Source of the DNA: Agelaius tricolor
Taxonomy: Eukaryota; Chordata; Aves; Passeriformes; Icteridae
Assembly: GCA_023055355.1 (NCBI GenBank)
Contig: JALJCS010000009.1
Span: 27,739,001 to 27,803,000, forward strand
Length of the DNA: 64,000 nucleotides
Direction: 5' to 3'
In this document: positions 38,801-52,433 of the stretch, in pieces
Numbering within the stretch: the first letter of the stretch is position 1
How the letters are laid out: each line of letters starts with the position of its first letter
Notes under the pieces: generated by a model
The model's database searches: none
What the model was told of the DNA's origin: nothing
What the model saw: only the letters and a program-made list of their open reading frames with translations
Translations under genes and position numbers: made by a program

Positions 38801-41800
38801 ACCAGTGTCAATCTGCAGAGATGTTCCTGGGCTCAGGACATTTTCTGACAGCGGGAGAGCAGAAGCAGCCACATAGCAAGACAGGTTTTTTTGAACAAGG
38901 AGCCCTACATAGTTCCTGGCCTTGTCAAGTCAGAGCTCCAAGTTCGTGACCATTTTTCCTTCTTACAGAGGGAAGAGGAGTAAAGACATTATTACATCTT
39001 ACACGTCTTACGTCTGCCACCATGTTTAGGAACAAATCAGTAATTGCAAATCAAAGCTACAAGAAAAAAGCTGGTGACAGCTGGGTAGGTTTTGTAATTG
39101 ACATAGCAAAATCTCTGTGAGGTCTCCCCACTGAGATTCTCTTTCACCCTTGCAGATTCTTCCACCTGGTGTGAAGCAGAGCAGGAGAGCACAACAGAGC
39201 ATGACTACAGACAAATGTGTATAGATGTTGTATCTGCCTTGAGCTGACACAACCTTTACTGCAGTTCATTTCACCACTTTCCCTTCCTTTTCCTCATGCT
39301 GTATCCCCATACTGTAAGTTTATGCATTGCCACATCACCAGATACTTATTAAACCCTGTCATGACAGTCCCAGAGCCAGTGAATTCCCACAGATACTCTA
39401 ATCACAAGCCATAGAAAGGGTAGCAGGAAACCAGCAACCAGAGACAATTGATAGAGAAGGGGATGTGACAATTAGGCAGCCTGATGACAGAGGCCAAGCA
39501 GGGACACAGGCAGGGAAGAGAGGATTGCATGAAAGGAACATTGCTTGTGACCACTGAACCACAGGGTTAAACACTCTGGCTATTACCATGATGTGATGCC
39601 TCAGAAAAGAGGGCATGAGTCCATGTCAGTCATTCAGATACCAGGGAAGAAGAACCTCCCTGAACAAAGCAAAAAGAGTTGCAAAGGAGCAGCTGGTATA
39701 TATGAAGTGGACTTCCCTTTAATTATCTTGCCAATAAGATAACTCTCCAAAAGGTAGGACAGAGGTGTGGTGGTAGAGATAGTGAGATATGAGCCCCCAA
39801 GTTCACTGTAGTGTGTGAGCTCCTTAGCTGGAAGAGAGGATGGAGAGAAAAGGGAGGAAAGTGGGACAGATCTTTGGTCCCAGTTTTGTCACAGAGTCTG
39901 CGGTGCAAAGCAGGCAGAAAACTGAAAGAATCGCACTGAGGCAGAGTGTAGCAGTGTTCCTCAGCAATTCAGTCTTTATTAAAAAAAAAAAAATCAAACC
40001 AGACACTGCTTTTCCTTTATAATCAAACAAAAATAGACTAAAAATTTGTATGTGCCTTTATTTCCCCCTCCTGTTTATATAAATTAAATCACATTTTCTT
40101 TCTCCTTCTCCTTTTTCCCATTTCTTGCAAGGAGGAATGTAAGTGTGTTTTCTTTTGGTGTGTATTTTCACAGTATTTTGTAGAAAACCTTTAATGCCTT
40201 ACCAAGCACCTGTCATCTTTGACAGCAAGATCATAAGCACTGACATGAAACACACAGCTTTATGTCTCTTTCTTCTCTTGCTATTTAGAAGCACAAGAGG
40301 GGAGAGCACACCTCAATCTCTGGCCACTATATCAGCGTCCAAGGGAGATATATCTGTGACACAGGTAGCACAAACCCTAAACTCCTTTTAATAACATTAC
40401 CTTTGGATCCATTTTAATCTTTTTGCAGGGTGATATTAGCTGGATAAAATGTTAGTTCATGTCACCTTGCCCTCACACTTCTCTGAGACAAATATTTACT
40501 TGATTCATCTGAAGATCTGGTTTGTTAAGATTAATAATTTATCAAAATATATAACGACACTGACCACATTTATGTGTAATTAAGTAATTTTCCTTGTACA
40601 CAATTGCTGCAAGTGCACCAAAGTTACATCCATATAAATGGAACAGTAACACAATGATTGTGGAAGGCAAGAACCTGTACCTGGCTCTACAGTCAGATAT
40701 CATTTTCACTATATCACAGTTGGTTTTGAGACTCCCTACTTGGAAAGAGACATGTATTATGAGAAAGGTCTCCATTTGCATCACAACTGAAACAGATAAA
40801 AGTTCTGATAGTTCGGAGAAAAAAACACAGCTCATCCAAAGGGCTGCAGCAGCATTGACAAACTCCTTTCACACTGTACATAAATTTTGATTCTGAGGGC
40901 TTCTTTCTTCTCTGACAAGTCTTTTTTCTCCTCTGTGCATTCTAGTGATGGGAGTTGAATGTGGCTCATTGGCTCGTGTAACAGCATCAGAGGTTTGTGT
41001 CCCAATCTCTGTGGCGCCACTCTTTGCCAGATGGTCTGCAGTGGAACACAGATTACACTCACCACCTGTGCCTGGAATGGGAGGGGTGGCAAAGGGTAGA
41101 CAGCAAATGGAATGCTGTAGAAAAAACACAGAGCAAAAGCTGCTAGCTGAAGGGACCAGGAGGTGGGAATTAATTGTGTGAGTTTTGCCCATGATGAGCA
41201 ATATCTTCCAAGTCTGTCATATCAGTTTCCATCCACTGTAGAAACCAAAAATCTTACCCAGGGCTCTCCCAAAGCCCTCTTTCCATTTGTACATGTATAT
41301 TGTCTCAGCTGGAGTCATAATAACTCCTTTTTTCTGTGTTCATCCTAGCACCACTGCATTGTTGCTGCAGTGATCTACAACTGTGATAACCACGAGTGAT
41401 GGATGGAGCAACAGGAAAATCATGGGAAATCAGAGGGCAGAGGCTTGCAGCAGGGTACTTCAGCCATGTGCTTCAGCTGACAAGGAGAAGGGAGTGAAGA
41501 GGACGTGAATGATCTTGAATGAAGCAGACTAAAATGGAAGGAGAAAATGAAACACAGAAGAAAGGTTGCAGAGAACATTGACTTTATGGTGAGGCAGGGA
41601 GTAGTGACTTGGTAGACAATTTGTTTTACTGTAGACTTCCCAAACAGCTCTAGCCAAGTCATCTCACCAGTTTGAATATAAGTTTATCTTCTGTAAAAAG
41701 CTTCTGAGAGAGGAACAGTCACAAAATGTCATGGGCCATGGTGAATATAAAACAGAATGGCAACCACCTTCTAAGTGATAAAAACCAGGCTGAACAACAA

Positions 41801-44800
41801 CCAGAAAAAAAAAGTTTTTATCTGAACATTCTCAACAAAGCTGCAGTTCCTGGAGGAAAGCAAACAGAAACAGACAGTGAGAAAGTTGAATCCATTTCTG
41901 CTTGTGTCTCTGATGGATCTATACCCAATATATGCAGTTACTATACTTTCAGGAAGGTCTTTTAGCTCATTTGTTGGCATCAGCATTGCAGAGCTTATCC
42001 CCAGTTGGCAAACGTGGTGGTATCACATGTCCTCCAGTATCAGGGAAGGACAACAGCTTTCTGCTGAAATTGTGTTTTCCTTTCCCTGCTGTCATTCTCC
42101 TCCCACCAGGTGTTTTCTGTGAATCATTGCTTTGCACCCTAAGTTCTACTGATGTGGCTGAAAGCACAGACTTTAATTTAGGTAAAGTGGAAAAGACCTC
42201 TTGGATATGGATGGTGCCAAACTGATTTGTGATTAGGCAAATATAGCCCTGGAAGCCTCTCTAGTCACTGAGTGCTATCACAGGAAGCCACAGAACAAAA
42301 TGTCTTTCGAGTGAAATATTTTTAAAGCATCTGGCCTCTTTCCTTGCCTCTTCCATCAGAGAGACTGTTTCTAAAACTGATTTCTCTGATGGCTAGAAGT
42401 TTTCTTTTAATTTCTAGAGTAAATTTCTTTATGGTCAGTTTAGACTCAGTTGTTCTTGGGATGTCCTTCAGCTGTAATATCTGATTTTCATACTCCAATA
42501 GATTTATAGAGAGGAAATCTAGCCCCTCTTATCCTTCACTTTCCTGGCTGTAAAAGCCAGTCTCCCTTCATCTCTACATAGGCTATGAGCCTCCCTAGCC
42601 CTGGTCACATGTGCTTACTCTTCTCTTCACCAACCCCCACTGAAACTCACCTTCCTAGGAAGTGGGCAACAAGAATCATCCATTTTTCAGATGAGATCTC
42701 TCCTGAGTCCTGCATACCAATAATCACTCTTCCTTCTCTTTCTGGATACGTCGTAGGGTATTATTCGTCTTTACACACTTGAAATGTTTTGGGGCTCACA
42801 GCCACTGTGCAATGACAGTGTGGTATATTATTAAGAGCAAGTTTTTGTCATTCTCTGGCATTTCCAGGTGTTGAGCCACAACAGTGTTGTGCTACAGATG
42901 CTGATACATTTCTGCATATTAAAGCTAAGGCACTAAGAAACCCAGCTACTGAATTCCTCTCTTCCAAACTGATGCCTTCCCTTTCTGCACAACCTGACTT
43001 TGTCTCCCCATCAGCCAGTTCTTTATCTACCTTCGAACTTTTTCATAGCCTCTATTTTAGATATTAATTTCACTTATGGCACCATGTCAACTACCTTACT
43101 GTAGTCTGGACAGGTAAGATCTCTTATCATTTCTCCAATCCAAAATAGTTGTTTTATCAAAGAGAAATACCTAGTTATTCTGGCATGCTCTGCCTTTGAC
43201 AAACTAATATTGCATTGTTCCTCACTGTTCATTAGCCTCTGTGGTTTTTTTAAAAATTATTCCCTCCTACAGATTGGCTCTAAACCTGTAGGCACTGTGG
43301 CGGTCAGAAGAATGGGTCTGCATTTCCCTAGATTACACTCTTTTCCTGTTCTTAGAGATAACAGAAGCACTGCATCTGTTACTCTGCAGTCAGACAGTGC
43401 CACCACCAACTTGACAGATTAATTAAAAATCCGCCCTGTAAGATTTGCCATTTCATATGCCAGCTATCTCAATATTCTGAGATATTCTGGTCCCTGTGAC
43501 TAGAGCTGATCAAGATGCTTACATTCCTGTTTCATCTCAAATACAGTAGTTTCCTTTTCTGTACACACAGTGTTTGCTCCATATTCTCCTTTGTCAGAAT
43601 TATTGAAAATTGGAGTTTTACTCATTTAATTTTTGTTGTCCTTGGGTCACAACTACGATCCCCTCATTTTTTTCCCCAAGCATGTACAGGTCTTTTCCAC
43701 ATTATGTCACAAAGGAATAATTTATTGTTTCTTTTACTTGCCTTTGCAAGATGTACCTCAGGCTGGCCTTTAACTATTCTTAATTAACTTTTACTGTTTT
43801 AACCCTCCTGCTCAACAGCACACAGCAATCCTTGCAGTGACCTGCTACTTTTTTCTGGTGCAACCTGTGCTTTCTGAGCTACATCACTCTAATGGGTCAC
43901 TGACAGAATTGGTTTGGAGCCACTGGAAAAGAGATGCTAGAGGAACTTGCCTGGGTTTAACATCAGCCATGTTCTAAACTATTAAGAATTAAATGTATTT
44001 AACAAGAGTGTGAAGATATGCCCTAAGTCCTTCACTGAGATTTAAATAAAGGCATTTCTGCCAACGACCCAGTTGCTCTCGGTCAGGAAGAAAGAAGCAT
44101 TTTTCTTTCCTTGCCTATTCTACACGTTCACTTATTTTGTAGATTGTGTCTTTTGTATTTTTAGAAGTGAATGTTGCTAAGGCAACCAAACTAGCTGAAC
44201 ATTTTGTTTCCCTAAGAACAATACATGTTTAAATATTCAGGCAATTTTCCATTGTTCGGCAGAAATGGTGAGATCAGTCAGATTATCCAGACCAGATGAG
44301 AGGAGTTTAGGTTGGCCTTCTCTTACATGTAAAAGCCTTCGGTGTGCTGACAGCCATCCAACAGCTCCAGCCAAGGGGGAGCAATACACAGCAGACACAT
44401 AGACTGCCCTCATAAATGGGGGAAATGTTTTGGGTTATTTCCTTCTATTACACTGCCTACAATAAATTAAAGCATGTGTATATTTCCAAGTAGAGGAGTT
44501 ACACTCAGCCCTGTGTTGATGCTGACACAGAGCCTGCTCCTGCTCTGAAAGCACAGCATCAGATAATGATAGTATCTACAGATCAGAAACGACAAAGAAA
44601 AGATCTATCCACTTTATCACATCCTCCCCTCTTGTCAAATCCTTCTCTTTTGGGCTCATTTCAAGCATCTGGAAAAGATTTACAGTGCAATCTTACAGCT
44701 GCTTCCTTATATGCCCAAAACTGGGCTGGTGATGGGATCCTGCACATGACTCCCACCTGTACACAGCTCACCAGCCTGGCTTTCTGGCTGACTTTGCAAC

Positions 44801-45568
44801 AGAGCAGATTCCAAAGGGGCTTGCACAGCCCATCCTACTGGCTGATCCGTGATGGCAGGAACTCCCACGTTGTAAGTGGTGTTGAGCAAAGTGCAGTGCT
44901 CATGCCCTGCCAGAGAACCATGCACTGAGAATATTTTGTTGGGTGATCACTAAATGTGCTTAGTTTCACTTTTCCCTCTGGCATTGTGAAATGGCTAAAA
45001 CTATAAAAACCTGAAGAAAATATGATTCTGGCTTAAAAATGTTTTGCAAAGAGGTGCCAAATATTATTGTAATGCTGAAAACACCAGCAAGAGAGGGAAA
45101 AATGAAACTAAATAAAAGAGATTGAAAGTGTGAAAAGCAGTCAGCATGAGATGCTGCAAAAGGCATAGAGGTACAAAACCCATGGCACAGTCAAGAAAGG
45201 GGATGATCCAGAAGCAGTGAGCAGCCTGATACTAGAGGATGGAAGGTGCAGAGGAGAGTCACAGTGGGAAGTTAAGTGAGGAATGCAGGACTGAAGCTGT
45301 CAGTGACAGCAGAGATGCTGCACAGTGGAGCAGGCACTCCTCCACTGAGTGACACACAGCACACGCCTGACTGACGAGTGTTACTATGAGATGGAGCTAC
45401 TGATCCTTTCCAATATCTAGCTCTGGAAATGTGCTACTCCCTCTCCCTTCTACATATCTTTCCAGGAGACAGAAGCAATAGAGAATTAACACTGGATTGC
45501 AAGTCATCCATCTAAAAAGAGAACTTAAGAAACCACTTTTTTTCATAATTTGGTAGTTTCTGTGTGCA
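38801..45568. other. Non-coding DNA, no gene recognised
   Basis: About 6.8 kb without a supportable gene. Open frames reach 120 codons with no recognisable domain. An A13 run lies at 39,981-39,993. No transposon was recognised. Confidence 0.55.
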
Positions 45569-45964
45569 TATCTGTGTGACTGTGGTCACAAGGGTTTTCA
45601 GGATGAAGAAGAGATGAGAATTTTGACTCCATGATCAGAAGGCTTGATTTATTATTTTATTATATATGTTACATTAAGACTATACTAAAAAGCAATAGAA
45701 AGGAAAAGGTTTCTTCAGCAGCTAGCTAAGCTATGAATAGACAAGAATGAATAACAAAGATCTGTGTCTCAGACAGAGCCAGAGCCAGCTCTGCCATGAG
45801 TGGTCAAGAAATCCAAACACCCACAGGAGACCAATCACGGGTCTACCTGTTGCATTCCACAGCAGCAGATAACCATTGTTTACTTTGATTGCTGAAACTG
45901 CAGCTTCTCACAAGGAAAAATCCTAAGAAAGGATTTTTCATGAAAGATGTCTGCGACATATCTG
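45569..45964 (-). mobile_element. Solo LTR with perfect 6-bp target duplication (LTR 45,575-45,958)
   Basis: A 384-bp element runs on the + strand from TGTGACTG (45,575) to GCGACA (45,958), with TATCTG immediately outside each end (45,569-45,574 and 45,959-45,964). In its own orientation, on the minus strand, it begins TGTCGCAGACATC, carries two overlapping AATAAA-type signals near its 3' side (minus 45,661-45,656 and 45,653-45,648) and ends in ...GTCACA. TG...CA termini, a poly(A) signal, the target duplication and no internal retroviral sequence define a solo LTR. Its 5' portion contains an AAAATCCT/AGGATTTT inverted repeat near 45,927-45,950. I recognise the type as a common songbird LTR but do not give a family name. 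The 6-bp duplication favours class II integrase rather than ERVL. Confidence 0.88.
45648..45661 (-). promoter_or_regulatory. Polyadenylation signals of the 45.6 kb solo LTR
   Basis: Two AATAAA hexamers lie close together on the minus strand (45,661-45,656 and 45,653-45,648), about 80 bp before the LTR end. They fit the R region of an LTR read on the minus strand. Confidence 0.7.
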
Positions 45965-46404
45965 TGCTCTTCTCTTTCTCTTTTTAAAAGTGAAGCACAT
46001 CACCTAGAGCATTCCTATACTTTGGCCTAACAACTAACCAGTGCAAAGAGAATTATGCTGTTCAAAAAACAATGGGAAAGTTGTCTGGGTTATCTAGGCC
46101 AGATCCAAGCATACCAAACAGTAAGAGAAGTGTCCTAGGACTGCCAAAGATACTGGGTTGAAATGGCAGTGTTAGTTTTCAGGAAACTAGCTGGTTCCTA
46201 GGATGATGGACAGTTAGGAAGAGCCTGAATAACTAGAAAAGGCCATGAATCCTGGATTAGTTTGGAATCCGTGGGTGCCATCAAAGAGCCATACAAGCCA
46301 TATAAGTCATAGAACACCTAGCCCTAAGACAAGCTAGCCTGTTTGGCTGTTTTCCAGCCTCATCATTTTTCCTGAAAGACAAGAATAACAAGACAAGAAA
46401 AGAC
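45965..46404. other. Spacer between solo LTR and CR1 copy 3
   Basis: About 440 bp with no gene recognised. An imperfect AAGAC-rich run (about 46,376-46,417) lies at its right end and grades into the CR1 copy. Confidence 0.6.
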
Positions 46405-46678
46405 AAGAAGACAAGATTAGATGTGGCCCAGAATGGATACATAAGCTGCACCAAGGGAAATTTAGGTTGGATGTTAGGAAAAAGGTTTTTACTGAAAGAG
46501 TGATAAAGTGCTGGAATTGTCTGCCCAGGGAGGTGGTGGAGTCACCATCCCTGGATGTGTTTAAAAAAAGACTGGATGTGGCACTCGGTGCCATGGTTTA
46601 GTTGAGGTGTTACGGCATGGGTTGGACTTGATGACCTTAAAGGTCTCTTCCAACCTAGTGATTCTGTGATTCTGTGAT
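46405..46678 (+). mobile_element. CR1 LINE, very short 3' end (copy 3)
   Basis: About 270 bp of CR1 in the sense direction, ending in two GATTCTGT-type tail units, the diagnostic CR1 terminus. From 46,443 the ORF2 C-terminal frame is open for 52 codons to its TAG at 46,599-46,601 (it starts [14 protein letters not shown]). The 3' UTR follows with TTGGACTTGATGACCTTAAA. The open remnant and repeated tail suggest this copy is younger than the one at 4.3 kb. The left edge is blurred by AAGAC-rich sequence. It cannot be active because only the last few per cent of the element is present. Confidence 0.92.
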
Positions 46679-49034
46679 ATCACATCATGTGCAATTAAAC
46701 TGCTGCCAAAAGCATTGTTTGGGATGATTTCCTTTGTTTCTCTACAGCCCTCACTGTCCCTGCAGACTGGACTGCCTACCTGACTATCCCCTCAAGCACA
46801 GGACTTGGCCAAGCTGGAGGACCAGGAGGACGATCAAAGTAGTGATTATTCCAAAATAGGGCTCATGGGTGAACAAATTCTTTAGTCAGAGACAAGGGTC
46901 TAGCAGAACCTTAGAACTCAGCAAATAAAAAGATGGAACTTTTGGCAGAATGGCAGAAAAAAGGTCTAGGAATGGGGCAGACAGGTGCAGCCCAGGCTCA
47001 CAGTTAGAGAGGTTGGTGAGAGTCATGAGCCTTCACACTGCAATACCTCTGACTGCAAAAAAAGGTGATAGTTTCAACTTTTGCCCATGTTCTAAAAAAC
47101 TTTGGTGCAATCACGGCATGGAGCACCCAAGCTTAACGTTCTCCTGGGGCAGCAATTGTAGGGAGTGATGGAGGGGGAAAAAGAAGTGGGAATTACAGCT
47201 CAGAGTGCACTTGGAAAGGATACCAAAGGGACAAGGAGCAGAGGGGAAATACAAGGTATGCTTGCTCTTAGTGAAGCCTATTTTTAGAGCATCAACAAAC
47301 AACAAATCTTTTGTTTCATTTAGTGCAATACAACACCTACTGATTCATTAAATGTCAGTGTCTTTGCCCATGCCAGGTGTTACCTATGAATAATTCTGTC
47401 ACCCAACTACACCATGTGCCAAAAAAGGGAAGACTGAGCATAACAGGACCAAAACCCAGAAGGGATAATTTTAATTTAAGAAAGAGTACCTACTATGTAA
47501 ATAATCACTACTTGGTCACCACAGGAGAAAGAAAGGGGAAGGTCCCACAGCACTACTGTTGGACCACAGCCAACGCAATGGTGCATCCACAGTGCCAGCT
47601 GTGTCACACATCTGCAGTGAGTCTTTCTGAGGCAAGAACAAGAAGCCCAGGGATATTGCTGCACAGTTTACTGTACACTTCCCAGAACCTGGCCTACGAC
47701 AGGATTAATTTTAAGACCTGGCACTACCAGTGATATTACTCGTATCACTTTGAGAAAATCACTTGCCCTCCATCTGACTCAGTTTCTTCACCAGTGAAAC
47801 AGAAAAGTTTCCTGAGAGTAGCTTTGCAATGTATGACTGCTTTTCTCGCTCTGGCTTCCCCACCTGCTCAACAGCTGTGGCATGCCAGTCTGCAGGTGGA
47901 TCTGCTTTGTGTACCTTTAAGGGAGGCAGCTCTTGCTGTAAGAGACCATGGCTGTATGAATATATGAGCAGAGCAGTCAGTGTTACTGTTACTATTACAG
48001 ACAGCATTTCTCTGAAAACGTGATTATGGCCTAGAGAAGGCAGCCAGTGCAGATATGGAAGCCATGCACACCTACCACTTTCAAATCCTATTTGAATCCT
48101 ATTTGTATTTATAAATGTGAACTCACTGCAAGGTGATTTACTCCTACCTTTCAGTAAGCCAGATAAAATACCCTTTCTGAATACCCCATAAAAAATATCT
48201 GAATAGTTCTTTTGTGACTACTTCCCAGTGTAGCCACCCCCTGACAAGGCTCTGTGGCCTCTGCACTCATTGTGAGTGCTCCATCTAACCTGGGAGAACA
48301 ACCTCTGTCACACACAGGAGAAAGGATACTTTGCATAAAGGAGCAACCAGAAACTGCATTTAAGACAGATACTGTTCTGCATGGAACAGTGAGCCTCTCA
48401 AATTCTTTTTATTATCAGTTTTCTGAGAACAACAGCTTTATATTCAGTTGATAAAAGAAACACAGGTGTGGGCTTAGGGAGTTGTATGGATGAGATTACT
48501 TTCTCTTTTTTTACACACCTGGTCTCCCAGCTACTGCTCTTATTAGGCATTTAGGGAAAAGCAGGGAGGGGACCAGGAGAAAAGGGGATGAAACAGCAAA
48601 GATGAAGGCAGATGCTCATGTTAGTCTCATGAAGTAGCTGATCAGATTTTCTTTCTACACAGTAACTTGAATTTTGCCATGCAAAAGGAAGAAATTTAAA
48701 ATAAAGTTGTAACCCTGTTGTTCTCATCAACAGAGCAAGCTATCTGCAAATCACATTTTTAAAAATCTTGCATACTCAAATGCATGATAAGGTTTTCAAG
48801 AGTGAGGGAAAGGGATATTTGGATTTTACTCCAAATTTCACTTGTTCCTCACAACTCGGACATACCCCTGATTTCAGTGCCATGAGTAAGAGGCATTACA
48901 TAACTATGCAAAATGCCAGAGATGTGAGAGCACGAATCCTGTCGGGGCTCAGGTATTAAGACTATGACTCTGAAAATATTGCCATGATTTCCATAGCAAA
49001 TCCACTGAGTCACGGAAATGTTAGGGATTATTCA

Positions 49035-49092
49035 CAGATCTGAATTTCCTTGGCTCCTCTCCTGTGGGAGGAGCCAAGGAAAGGCAGATCTG
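49035..49092. repeat. Long inverted repeat / hairpin, 15 + 8 bp stem
   Basis: TTTCCTTGGCTCCTC (49,045-49,059) is separated by 8 nt from its exact reverse complement GAGGAGCCAAGGAAA (49,068-49,082). Beyond a 2-nt mismatch (AA against GG), CAGATCTG at 49,035-49,042 can pair with CAGATCTG at 49,085-49,092. This gives 23 paired bases over about 58 nt. It could fold in RNA or extrude in DNA. It is shorter than a usual microRNA precursor, and no target duplication of a miniature transposon is seen. No function is assigned. Confidence 0.9.
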
Positions 49093-52000
49093 GAAGCAGA
49101 ACTTTTGCATGAGCCAGCTTCTGCTTAAGGCAAGAAGAGAACACTTTCTGATCTATCTGCAAATAGCCTAGGTGTCCTTTCAACTAACTGCACACCATGA
49201 ACAAAAGTTTTTACAGACCCTGCCCCCTGTATCCTAGGTACCTGGGTACAAGGATGCCTTTAGTATATTCAACCAGCTTCGCTCCCCAACAGCTTTTTTG
49301 TACTACACAAATGCAGAGAACTGGCAGCATATTTGTCCTTTACATTGGCCAAGCATACTGGAACTTCTTGACAGCAGGCCCAGGGCTAAGGACACTGAGA
49401 GATGAGAGAGAATGATCTGCATGAATGAGGGGATCTCCACACAGGCTTGAACAAGCAGCTGCTTGCTTTGATTTCAGAGTGATAATAATCTTCCAAATGG
49501 CATCTTAGGGCTCAGCTGCTGCAACACTGTTTTTGGAATCAAATTACTAGAAAGGTCAAAATTGTCAACATGTGCTTTAGAAAGAGGGAAAATAACAGGC
49601 AAAACCTGTAAGCTTCCACTGCTGAAATATGTCTGCTGGACCAGCAGATGCTAGTATTTTCTTCCTTTCACTGTAGGCAGAAGAGTGTTCTCTCACCAAG
49701 GGAACAGAGAAGGAGGTCATTCTGCTTGGAGTTCTTTCAAAAATGTGCAAGGAGGCAGAGACTCTTGTGACTTTTTCATAATTTAAAAGGCATGAAACAG
49801 TGTTAGAGGGAGTGAATGAATAGATTATGTTCCTCTTACCTGACACGCCCCGAACCTGTGCATTCTGTAGGGCCTCTTTGGCACTGTTTGGCATGGTTGT
49901 TCTAGTGTTAAAAATGTATATATTTATTATTGATCCTACATCCAGCAGGAGAAAATGACTGTGGAGTTGGTGCTACAGCCAAAGGACAACATCTAAGAAG
50001 AGAATTTTACTCATGCCTCCATTACATGTGTTGGGGCATAAGCATAATTATTACACTACAGTTCTTCAACAAGAAGCATTAAAAAAACAAGAGAAAAAAA
50101 CCCCAAGCAGACAAAGGCCTCCACAATGTTTGAGCTACAGCTTTGTCCTTCTTGTTTACCAGACCCCTCTGTGAGACCATCTGAAGACATTTGATGACTC
50201 AGCATTCCATTAATCATCAAGGTAGCTGGAAGATATGGGCAATGTATTTTCCTTTTGAAAGGATTCAAAGAAAAGTTAAAAACATCTGTTGAGGAATAGC
50301 ATAGAGTTCCTAATGGAGGCTTATTTTGGATGCATCATGTAAATGTTGCCTCTTTGAGCTGGACCTCACTGATTAAAACCCAACCTTTTATTCTTCAGAA
50401 TATGGCTAAGACAACACTGAACACAAGGAAGAGACTATGCTCAGCCCGTGTTATCTGCCCTAAATTTTGAAGTTTATCAAGACAACCAGTGTACACACAG
50501 GCCTCTCTCCCACTGATGCATTCAGCCACCTCTTCCCATGCAAGTTAGCTGCCTCTACATTCCATAGGCCAGTGGTGCTTTCATATTGTCTTGCATACCC
50601 CATATGGATAATAGGATTCACCTTGATATGACAGTGCCAGACTCTCTAAAGTAATTTGGCCCATGAAAAATCATCTTTCTAATCCCTGAGAATGTCATGT
50701 GTATGAGCTGCAGCCTTTCTGGTATGAATTCTCCAGAGTGGATTCAATTTCACACAAGTCCTAGCAAGACAGATCATCCTAGGCCAGGAATTCATACCCT
50801 TCACAGCCTTTAATCTTCAGAGACACAAGAAACCACTGCCCTCCCTATAGCACCTAACTTTAAATCTATACATAATTTTTCCTTCCTAGAGCAGGGAGGT
50901 TCAGTTTGGGAATTTGGAGGTCAAATGCTTTAAACTGTCTTACCCTATGTCTCCCTTTCATGTTTGAGCTGCTTATGTACAGCACTGCTTGTTCACATAC
51001 AGTCTTCACCTGCATCATCAAGTTAATGCTTTTCCACAGCATTTTTCCTCATCCATTTCCCCTTGACCCACAGAATCCTGTCACCTGAGTTTAATGAGCC
51101 ATTGAACTTGGCTTAGGTTCAGGTTGTTAGACACTGTGTTCAAAACTGTTAGTCTTCCAGTGCTTTCCCATAACTTCCCTTGAGCTGTCTGTTCTTGGCC
51201 AGCTACCTAGTCATGAACTCTACATCAGAATGACTCCTCACCAAGACAGTACATACCAGGCTTAAATCCACCTCAGAGCAGCCTGACAGACAGGAGATAT
51301 TTGTAGTATTTCCATGGAAACAAGCAGACCAGGTTCCACTTACCCAGAAGGGAGTGGCTCTCTGGGGTGCTGCAGGGCTGAGAACCAGGGAAGTGCTCAC
51401 AGAATCCCTCCAGCTTCACCTGAGTGAGCACCAAAGGACATGCTCCAGTACAGCCAGGCACACATTTGTGTGGCCTAGCTGAATCTGGCCCAAGGTCATG
51501 AACAGCAGAAGTATCTCTCATGCCTTTTACTCTTCTGAGAGTTCACCTTTGCTGTATGCTTTGCATGCCTCTTGTTTCAGTTGCAACATGATTATTATTA
51601 TTGCAGACCACTGTATCACAGTCTGACTTTTTTCTTTTTTTTATTACTGCTTTGCATTGCTGCATTGGTTAAAATACTGCTACTGCAATCAAGAATTTTG
51701 GTTAACAGCTGAATAAGTGCTGGAAGACATGAATAATTATCCTAATTTACTCTATTAACCCCACACACAAAATTTAAAGACTTGCAAACACCCCCATTGG
51801 AGAAAATACTTCAGAAACAGAAAATATTAGGAAAAATGTTGCTCTGTGCTCAAGAAAGACAGTTCAGAAAGGTTGTATAGAAGTCACATTTAGTTTGCTT
51901 TTAATGTTTTGAAAGGGGAGAATCTTTTAAACTTTCAGAAGTAAGTACCTGCCTCAGGACAGTGCCTCCTTGACTCCATTTTCTCCAATGGAGACCCCTC

Positions 52001-52415
52001 ACTCTTCAGACCTGCACAGTTGTTTGGACCAGACTGAAATAGCTGCAGTCATGACCTTGTTCTTACCCTTCCCCATGACCACCAATTTCTTTGACAGTTA
52101 GTACTTTTGGGGGCAGTGGAAGGATTATGTCCACCTGATGATGAGGCCAGGACTTGTCTTTGTGCAGGAATATAGCAGATGTAGTGAAAAACACAAATCC
52201 TCTGCTCCTCTTTTTTCTCTGGGGACTTTGGCATCCAGCTTGTCCGTGCAGAATTCCCTCAAGGAATGGAAAGGGCTCAGAAATGAAAGAACTGGCTTCA
52301 GGCCAACACTTGGTCCTTCAGGCAAACTCCTGAGATGCCCTATACATGAAATGAACTGCAGATCACTTTCTCTGAGGGAATTAGAGTTAATAACTTAATG
52401 TTCTCAACAAAAAGG

Positions 52416-52433
52416 AAAAAAAAAAAAAAAAAA
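52416..52433. repeat. A18 homopolymer run
   Basis: Eighteen A residues preceded by an A-rich stretch. No upstream polyadenylation signal or retrocopy was recognised. Confidence 0.9.
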
